Origin: an uncultured Veillonella sp.
Lineage (GTDB): Bacteria > Bacillota > Negativicutes > Veillonellales > Veillonellaceae
Length of the DNA stretch: 10,791 nucleotides
Direction: 5' to 3'
NCBI RefSeq assembly: GCF_934190855.1
Contig: NZ_CAKPTN010000050.1
Span: 1-10,791 of the forward strand
Below the pieces are notes generated by a model. The model was not told where the DNA came from, made no database searches, and saw only the letters and a program-made list of their open reading frames with translations. The number at the start of each line of letters is the position of its first letter. The stretch's first letter is position 1. This document shows positions 6,644-10,791 of this stretch, in pieces. The position numbers and the translations under genes were made by a program.

Positions 6644-7701
6644 TTTTTTCCGGATTCATCCTTTTTGGATTTTTTATCCTTTTTCTTGTCTTTTTTATCT
6701 TTTTTACATTTTTTGTCTTCTTTAGACTTTTTATGTTTTTTCTCTTTTTTATCTTCCTTGGACTTTTTATCATCTTTAGATTTTTTATCTTCTTTAGATT
6801 TCTTATCTTCTTTAGATTTTTTTTCGTCCTTGGATTTCTTTACGTCAGAGCCGTTAATACGCGCCCATTCATCATCGACGCGTTTCAATTGCTTTTTAAG
6901 AATCTTTTCAAGCTTCTTATTTGCTTTATCAGACTCCAAACCAGCTTTACCAAATAACAATGCATTTACCGCTGTATATGGATCAATAGAGGACATTTCC
7001 TCATCATCCAATACATCTTCTTCCTCTAATTTTTTATCTTTTTTAGATTTTTTATCTTTGTTCTTAGATGATAAAATTGCTTCTAAATCATCATTATCAA
7101 AAGGATTTTCTTCATCTAAATGATGAACTTCTAAGCTTTCAACGCCATCTAGTGGGTTTACATCAAGGTGTTCTAATGTAGCATCATCAAAATCTACGGT
7201 TTCTTTAATGGAGCTTTCACCAGAACCTGTAAAAAGACCCCCCATAGAGTTTAATTCGTTTAATTTAATGTGATTCATGCCCACCGTGGAATCGTGTTGC
7301 ACCGGCACATCAGACAATTGCACCTGTTCCATAGCGTACACATCGTTGTTATGACTAGCGCCCTTGCCAAGATACGATGTATCAGACAAAATGATATCTT
7401 CCTTATCGTCGCCTAGCACATCGCCAAACAAATCTTGCTCAAGAGATTCATAGGTATGCAACAAGGACATCCGGTTTTGAACCTTTTCAATTTGATTCCA
7501 CAAATCAACGAGAGTAGATGTATAGTATACGCGTTCCTTTACCTCTAAATAAGCTTGGTAAACGATAGCCAGTTCAGACTCATTAAGCCCCTCATCGGCG
7601 CCGATTTCTTCTATCATTTGTTGAATTTGTTGATCTCGGTCGTAACGTTTCATCAAGGCCTTGCGAATGCGTTCAATCAATGCTGTATCGATGATTTCCA
7701 C
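6631..7701 (-). CDS. Hypothetical protein with acidic middle and Lys-rich hexapeptide-repeat tail
   Basis: I do not recognise a family. The product is 356 residues with no signal peptide or membrane segment, so it is probably cytoplasmic. Residues 1-90 look helical and folded (charged, with aromatic and leucine spacing). Residues 90-240 are acidic and low-complexity, with a first Lys block at 213-224. Residues 240-285 form a second helical stretch. Residues 288-356 are a highly basic tail of S-K-(E/D)-(D/E)-K-K hexads, resembling histone-H1-like tails, which suggests nucleic-acid or polyanion binding. The start is GTG (7699-7701), preceded by GGAGG at five bases' spacing. The zero frame stops at 6631-6633, four codons after a slippery A_AAA_AAG heptamer. 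The -1 frame continues into a cysteine-rich tail (6488-6643), so this 3' end may not be the biologically complete one. The gene lies upstream of the LTA-synthase-like gene on the same strand. Confidence 0.75.
   Translation of the reverse strand: MEIIDTALIERIRKALMKRYDRDQQIQQMIEEIGADEGLNESELAIVYQAYLEVKERVYYTSTLVDLWNQIEKVQNRMSLLHTYESLEQDLFGDVLGDDKEDIILSDTSYLGKGASHNNDVYAMEQVQLSDVPVQHDSTVGMNHIKLNELNSMGGLFTGSGESSIKETVDFDDATLEHLDVNPLDGVESLEVHHLDEENPFDNDDLEAILSSKNKDKKSKKDKKLEEEDVLDDEEMSSIDPYTAVNALLFGKAGLESDKANKKLEKILKKQLKRVDDEWARINGSDVKKSKDEKKSKEDKKSKEDKKSKDDKKSKEDKKEKKHKKSKEDKKCKKDKKDKKKDKKSKKDESGKKQKR
6643..6649 (-). other. Candidate -1 ribosomal frameshift heptamer A_AAA_AAG
   Basis: On the minus strand the zero frame reads GGA AAA AAG CAG AAA CGA TAG, giving the canonical -1 slippery heptamer A_AAA_AAG in the correct phase (the E. 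coli dnaX type). An AAGGA Shine-Dalgarno-like stretch lies about 9-10 bases upstream, as in dnaX, although Lys-Asp codons generate AAGGA frequently here. Downstream, only a short GGCC...GGCC stem was seen and no convincing strong stimulatory hairpin. The alternative is an A6 tract that has lost one A relative to an intact ancestor. Confidence 0.45.
6709..6834 (-). repeat. Degenerate 18-bp tandem repeats coding Lys hexads
   Basis: About seven 18-base units encode residues 290-331 of the Lys-rich protein as SK(E/D)(D/E)KK hexads. Several units on the plus strand share TATCTTCTTTAGATTT. One unit (EKKHKK) is divergent. Such coding repeats can expand or contract by slippage, so tail length probably varies among strains. 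The low-complexity Phe/Leu/Ser-rich plus-strand reading frames over this region are its shadow. Confidence 0.85.
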
Positions 7702-7809
7702 GGGTACCTCCAGTCTTCAATACACTCAGCCCTATCCACTAACTTAGTGCATACGAATCAATGTATAGAACCGTAAAAAATGAATTGATTTTATAATCTC
7801 TAATATATT

Positions 7810-7818
7810 ATTATAGCA
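7810..7818 (-). promoter_or_regulatory. Extended -10 promoter candidate for the Lys-rich protein gene
   Basis: On the minus strand the sequence is TGCTATAAT, a perfect extended -10 (TGnTATAAT). It is about 110 bases upstream of the GTG start at 7701 and would give a leader of roughly 100 nt. No good -35 was seen at the normal spacing, which extended -10 promoters can tolerate. The remainder of the leader (7702-7803) shows no recognisable riboswitch or ORF. Confidence 0.4.
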
Positions 7819-7887
7819 GAATTTATAGGCTTTTTCCTTAATAATATAGGTGAAAGTGCCATAAAATTAGAATAAAAATTAAAACGA

Positions 7888-7955
7888 AAACCTCGATTTA
7901 AATAATCCTTGGTACTGTAAATTAGTACTACTAAAGATCATTCAAATCGAGGTTT
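7888..7955 (-). terminator. Long hairpin terminator downstream of the methyltransferase gene
   Basis: Arms 7888-7914 and 7929-7955 form a stem of about 25-27 bp around a 14-base loop. On the minus strand three of the four non-identical positions of the 25-base core become G·U wobbles, whereas on the plus strand only one does, so the minus-strand RNA folds better. The stem is followed on the minus strand by GAGGTTTTCGTTTTAA, a T-rich tail. It starts 33 bases past the methyltransferase stop, so it is a good intrinsic terminator for that gene. At this length it exceeds a typical terminator. Confidence 0.7.
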
Positions 7956-7979
7956 ACTAAAGAATCATTAAATCGAGGT
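7929..7979. repeat. Direct repeat of the hairpin arm (2 x 25 bp, period 26)
   Basis: The hairpin arm at 7929-7953 is repeated directly at 7955-7979. Both copies begin TACTAAAGA and end AAATCGAGGT, differing by a compensating one-base shift in the middle. The 7890-7914 arm can pair with either copy (21/25 versus 20/25 identities by eye). This gives two mutually exclusive hairpins, of which the inner one is adjacent to the usual loop. The outer copy begins right next to the methyltransferase stop codon. Confidence 0.7.
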
Positions 7980-7987
7980 GTAATTAT

Positions 7988-8587
7988 TTAAAATAGATTA
8001 ACGGAATAGACGAGAATTCGCTCCTTTACATCCTTTTCTTCAAAGAGATCGCTGCAATCGATAGGTTCTTCTTGCTCGAGTCGCACGTGGTTATTTAAGA
8101 AGTTTTCTACCTCTTCGTTTACATAGTAGAAAAAGAGCTTAATCTCACGAGGATGATGGTATAAGGAATCAAAGATATTTCCTAATACACGCTTAATCGT
8201 ATGAAGTGCAAAGGGATTAAAGAAAAAGCATCGATCTGCTTGATCTGGCAATTCATACAGTGCCGCATCACCGAGCACAAAACTCACCCGACTGCGCGCT
8301 GTTGGGCTTTCACCATTGATTAGAGCCTTTTCATAGAGTCGTTCATCATATTCAATACCGATGGAGTGACAACCCGTTTGGTAGGCCATAAAAATGCTGA
8401 CACGGCCCTTGCCACTGCCATAATCGATAAGGGTGTTTTTCTTGCGAATATGACCGCTATTTGCCAAACGCTCAAGGACGCAATAATCCGTCGGCTCGTA
8501 TGGATGATGCTCCGTATCAGACCGACTATCATCACGGCCAGAGGTTTTAATTTGTAATACACTTTCCCACTCTTGCTCTATTGCCAT
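7988..8587 (-). CDS. Class I SAM-dependent methyltransferase
   Basis: The product is 199 residues, with SAM-binding motif I LIDYGSGKGR at 53-62, the acidic post-I GIEYD at 77-81, VLGDA at 104-108, and a motif-IV-like FFFNPFA at 121-127. NPF is related to the (D/N)PP(F/Y) of amino-methyltransferases, so N-methylation of a small molecule, RNA or protein is possible, but the substrate cannot be assigned. It is short, with no separate substrate domain, and is cytoplasmic. The ATG at 8585-8587 has AGGA about eight bases upstream. The 45-base gap after the DUF3800 stop allows co-transcription, but its GC-richer codon use differs from the AT-rich DUF3800 gene, so they may be unrelated in origin. A hairpin terminator follows. 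Confidence 0.82.
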   Translation of the reverse strand: MAIEQEWESVLQIKTSGRDDSRSDTEHHPYEPTDYCVLERLANSGHIRKKNTLIDYGSGKGRVSIFMAYQTGCHSIGIEYDERLYEKALINGESPTARSRVSFVLGDAALYELPDQADRCFFFNPFALHTIKRVLGNIFDSLYHHPREIKLFFYYVNEEVENFLNNHVRLEQEEPIDCSDLFEEKDVKERILVYSVNLF

Positions 8588-8632
8588 CTATATAATCCTA
8601 ATTTATAGTATTACCATCATTAAATTTATTAA

Positions 8633-9325
8633 TCATGGTAGCCATATAATATTTAAATTTTTAATAGATTGTAATTTTTCTAAATTATTATGTCTAGATA
8701 AATAATAAATACGATTAGCTATAATATCAGAAGCACGAACTAAATAATGTTGTTTGGAATTACAAAATACTACATCTACGCTGTTTAAATTTTCAAATAG
8801 TGGAGGAAAATAAGTAGTATAATTCCAATTATGAGTTCCATTTTTAAACTCACCTTCAAGTGATTCTCTTAATTCGTATCTTCCATTTGTAGCTGTAGAA
8901 TGTTCATCAACATAAAAATGTAAATCAGTTACTTCTGTTGATTTAATCTCATTATTCTTAATAGCAAATTCAAAAGCATTTTTAACGGCTATTTTATATG
9001 CATAGTCCAAATAACGCTGCTTACTCTTTTTATCTTTAAAAATTGAATCAAAAACACTTTTTTGTTTAATAATAACAGCAAATTTACGATAATTATTTAA
9101 AGATCTAAATAGAGTACCTTTTTGCTTATTATCTAAAATACATGCTTTCAACTCAATATCTTGTAAATTATTAGATTTTCTTAATGTCCTCTCTACAGCA
9201 CTATATCTTCTTGTCCAATTATCTTTTTCATTTTTACCAAAACATATAATACCAGCAAATACAAAATAATCATTATTTACTTTATCAAATACACCTGATT
9301 CATCTGAATATATAAATATATGCAT
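8633..9325 (-). CDS. DUF3800 domain protein
   Basis: The product is 230 residues, a normal length for DUF3800. The family's conserved acidic positions are visible: YSDESG at residues 6-11 at the very start, DEH at 140-142 after a hydrophobic strand (LHFYV), and the C-terminal ASDIIAN at 198-204. This spaced D-E/D/D pattern suggests an RNase H-like metal-dependent nuclease. That is a structural inference and the family has no agreed function; members occur among mobile and defence genes. There is no signal peptide or membrane segment. The gene is strongly AT-rich and contrasts with the genes on both sides, suggesting acquisition. The ATG at 9323-9325 has GGAG seven bases upstream. A structured RNA with its own terminator ends only 16 bases before the start codon, so DUF3800 expression needs read-through, or a promoter within that RNA. 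Confidence 0.83.
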   Translation of the reverse strand: MHIFIYSDESGVFDKVNNDYFVFAGIICFGKNEKDNWTRRYSAVERTLRKSNNLQDIELKACILDNKQKGTLFRSLNNYRKFAVIIKQKSVFDSIFKDKKSKQRYLDYAYKIAVKNAFEFAIKNNEIKSTEVTDLHFYVDEHSTATNGRYELRESLEGEFKNGTHNWNYTTYFPPLFENLNSVDVVFCNSKQHYLVRASDIIANRIYYLSRHNNLEKLQSIKNLNIIWLP

Positions 9326-9341
9326 GATTTATCTCCATAGT

Positions 9342-9365
9342 AAAAAAACCACCCTTTCGGGTGGT
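9342..9365 (-). terminator. Strong intrinsic terminator between the RNA and DUF3800
   Basis: On the minus strand ACCACCC-GAAA-GGGTGGT forms a 7-bp GC-rich stem with a GNRA tetraloop, followed by an uninterrupted run of T (9347-9342). On the plus strand the stem has no T-run after it, so it acts on minus-strand transcripts. It lies 16 bases upstream of the DUF3800 start codon. Confidence 0.9.
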
Positions 9366-9446
9366 CCCCATGGACGACGATATTACATATCGCTTAAACG
9401 CTAATTCGGAGCCACGGGTATACAGCATATCTTATATCTGTATCCC
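9342..9446 (-). ncRNA. Structured RNA upstream of DUF3800 (candidate DUF3800-type RNA motif)
   Basis: On the minus strand the sequence folds by eye into consecutive elements. A 13-bp hairpin with two bulges spans 9446-9416 (GGG ATACAG ATAT / ATAT CTGTAT CCC, AAG loop). A 7-bp helix CCCGTGG (9418-9412) pairs with CCATGGG (9373-9367) and partly competes with the base of the first hairpin. It encloses a perfect CGATAT/ATATCG hairpin at 9378-9392. A GAAA-loop terminator closes the RNA at 9342-9365. A sigma-70-like promoter lies immediately upstream, with the start predicted near 9441-9446. The transcript would be about 100 nt and encodes no plausible peptide. From memory, conserved 'DUF3800' RNA motifs upstream of DUF3800 genes have been described by comparative genomics; whether this RNA belongs to one of them was not tested. 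Confidence 0.6.
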
Positions 9447-9447
9447 T

Positions 9448-9476
9448 ATACTATCACTCCAATATATCATAGTCAA
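9448..9476 (-). promoter_or_regulatory. Promoter of the structured RNA
   Basis: On the minus strand TTGACT (9476-9471, 5/6 of consensus) is followed after exactly 17 bases by TAGTAT (9453-9448, 4/6). Transcription would start around 9441-9443, at the 5' hairpin of the RNA. No equally good pair was found elsewhere in the intergenic region for this strand. Confidence 0.6.
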
Positions 9477-9501
9477 TCTGTTATTCTTATCTATTCTAAT
9501 A

Positions 9502-9510
9502 TGATATACT
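9502..9510 (+). promoter_or_regulatory. Extended -10 promoter of the CNNM/CorC gene
   Basis: TGATATACT is an extended -10 (TGnTATACT) on the plus strand. It predicts a start near 9517 and a leader of about 40 bases containing AAAGGAG before the ATG. The -35 region is poor. It is back-to-back with the minus-strand promoter at 9448-9476, about 30 bases apart. Confidence 0.5.
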
Positions 9511-9557
9511 AAAGATGTTATATACATTTTAATCATATAAAAGGAGTGTCTACTTAC

Positions 9558-10791
9558 ATGGACAGTGATCTGACCTTAGATTTTATAATTATCGTCGTAT
9601 TAATCATCGCAAACGGCTTGTTTTCCATGACCGAGCTGGCCATCGTCAACGCCAAAAAGCGCCGCCTGGAGGAAATGGCGGAGGCCGGTAATGAGCGTGC
9701 TAAAAAGGCCTTTGAATTAGCAGAAAATCCTAATAATATGTTTTCTACTATTCAAATCGGCATCACCCTCGTTGGTATTTTAACTGGTTTGTATTCTGGT
9801 GCGACCTTCTCTGGTCCATTAGAGGAAATATTAGTAGCTAATATACCAAGCATCGAGCCTTATGCAGCATCCATTAGCTCCTTGCTCATTGTTACAGTTA
9901 TCACCTATTTATCCCTTGTTATCGGCGAGCTCGTGCCGAAACGCTTGGCTTTAAATAGTCCTGAAAGCATCGCCGTTGTGGTAGCAAAACCGATTTATTG
10001 GTTGTCCGTAGCCTTAAAACCGATCGTTAGCTTCCTCGGCGTTTCCACAGAATTCCTTTTAAAATTACTAGGCGTAACTGTGAAAGAAGAAGCTCCTGTT
10101 ACAGAGTCTGAAATCAACAAGATGCTTACCGAAGGCGTAGCTATGGGTGCTTATGAAGAAGAGGAACCAATCCTCGTAGAAAATATCTTCCACCTTGCAG
10201 ATATGAACGCTGGCGATGTTATGACGCCGCGTACGCAACTAAAATGGATTGACCTTAACGGCACTGAGGACGAAATCATGGATGTCCTCAAAAATGCCAA
10301 CCATTACCGCATTCCTGTTGGTACCGATTCGTTGGACGAACTCAATGGTCTCGTTACCGTATCTGACGTATTGGTTCAAATTATGCAACGCCCTAGTGAA
10401 AGTTCCATTCAAGATATCATCAAATCTTGTCTTAAGGAACCTGTCCTCGTTCCTGAATCTATTCCACTCATGAAGTTATTGAACGTACTTCGTACGGAAG
10501 GCGTTCACGAATCCATTATTCTCGACGAGTACGGCGGTTTCACTGGTCTCGTAACCTTGCATGATATCATGGAAGAAATCGTAGGCCTTATGCCTTCTGG
10601 TGAAGACGAAATCAAGGAAGAAGAAAATAAAATCATCGAACGCGATGGTGCATGGCTCGTAGACGGCCTCCTCGACGTAGATGAATTTAAAGAATTCTTC
10701 CACATCGATGAAGAATTACCAGGCGAAGAAGATGACTTGTACAAAACTATGGGTGGCCTTTTGAATCTGCTCTTCGGTCGCATTCCAAAAG
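9558..10791 (+). CDS. CNNM/CorC (TlyC) family transporter, 3' end cut by window
   Basis: The reading frame is open for 411 codons to the window edge. An N-terminal DUF21/CNNM membrane domain (about 1-190) has hydrophobic segments near 8-27, 62-80, 105-124 and 137-160 and the family signature VIGELVPKRLAL at 121-132. Two CBS domains follow: the first is around 215-272 with DVMTPRTQL at 220-228, and the second is around 285-338 with DEYGG at 323-327. The start of a CorC_HlyC accessory domain comes after about 350. Family members are linked to divalent-cation (Mg2+/Co2+) efflux; the 'hemolysin' label is historical. The ATG at 9558-9560 is preceded by AAAGGAG with 11-base spacing. Only the end of the CorC_HlyC domain is missing. 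The gene is GC-richer and core-like, and is divergent from the RNA/DUF3800 unit. Confidence 0.93.
   Translation, partial: MDSDLTLDFIIIVVLIIANGLFSMTELAIVNAKKRRLEEMAEAGNERAKKAFELAENPNNMFSTIQIGITLVGILTGLYSGATFSGPLEEILVANIPSIEPYAASISSLLIVTVITYLSLVIGELVPKRLALNSPESIAVVVAKPIYWLSVALKPIVSFLGVSTEFLLKLLGVTVKEEAPVTESEINKMLTEGVAMGAYEEEEPILVENIFHLADMNAGDVMTPRTQLKWIDLNGTEDEIMDVLKNANHYRIPVGTDSLDELNGLVTVSDVLVQIMQRPSESSIQDIIKSCLKEPVLVPESIPLMKLLNVLRTEGVHESIILDEYGGFTGLVTLHDIMEEIVGLMPSGEDEIKEEENKIIERDGAWLVDGLLDVDEFKEFFHIDEELPGEEDDLYKTMGGLLNLLFGRIPK

Noticed and set aside
6665..7123. Plus-strand Phe/Leu/Ser-rich reading frames
   Set aside because: They are the complement of the Lys/Glu/Asp repeat coding region and have no ribosome binding sites.
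7929..7979. CRISPR-like repeat pair
   Set aside because: The two 25-base units are separated by a single base, with no spacers and no cas genes.
8320..8562. Second open frames over the methyltransferase on both strands
   Set aside because: SAM-binding motifs are only in the 7988-8587 frame.
9348..9366. GGGTGG element resembling the T-box antiterminator core
   Set aside because: It is fully explained as one arm of a terminator hairpin. There is no T-box specifier stem, and DUF3800 is not an amino-acid-related gene.
10476..10783. Minus-strand open frames opposite the CNNM gene
   Set aside because: The plus-strand frame encodes clear CBS/CorC signatures; the minus frames are shadows.

Overview
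The window reads as chromosomal DNA of a low-GC diderm Firmicute, most likely a Veillonella or a close Negativicutes relative. This is an inference from three things: Firmicute-style Shine-Dalgarno sites with occasional GTG/TTG starts, genes for decorating a Gram-negative-type lipooligosaccharide, and moderate-GC housekeeping genes interrupted by AT-rich accessory blocks. No database search was possible.

Left block (1-4357, all minus strand, AT-rich). Transcription runs right to left through a compact lic-type operon: choline kinase (licA-like), DMT/EamA permease (licB-like), nucleotidyltransferase (licC-like), LicD-family phosphocholine transferase, a WaaE/KdtX/LgtF-like family 2 glycosyltransferase, and the first 44 codons of an LTA-synthase-like membrane protein cut by the window edge. 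Together these would import choline, phosphorylate it, activate it as CDP-choline and transfer phosphocholine to a surface glycan. The glycosyltransferase probably builds part of the acceptor.

Middle block (4395-7701, minus strand). An imperfect inverted repeat separates the lic operon from a complete LtaS-like phosphoglycerol/phosphoethanolamine transferase. Upstream of that lies a GTG-started protein with an acidic middle and a lysine-hexapeptide repeat tail. Its reading frame ends at TAG (6631-6633), four codons after a perfect A_AAA_AAG heptamer. A -1 shift at that heptamer would add 51 residues ending in a four-cysteine cluster, so this is a candidate programmed-frameshift or phase-variable gene.

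Right block (7702-9341, minus strand). It holds a small class I methyltransferase followed by a long hairpin whose 5' arm is duplicated, and a DUF3800 gene. Directly upstream of DUF3800 is a compact structured RNA of about 100 nt with its own promoter and a strong GAAA-loop terminator. The RNA plus DUF3800 pair is the best candidate here for a poorly understood system.

Right edge (9558-10791, plus strand). The 5' part (411 codons) of a CNNM/CorC (TlyC, 'hemolysin C') membrane protein with DUF21 and CBS domains is transcribed divergently from the RNA/DUF3800 unit.

No tRNA, rRNA, CRISPR array, transposase or integrase was seen.
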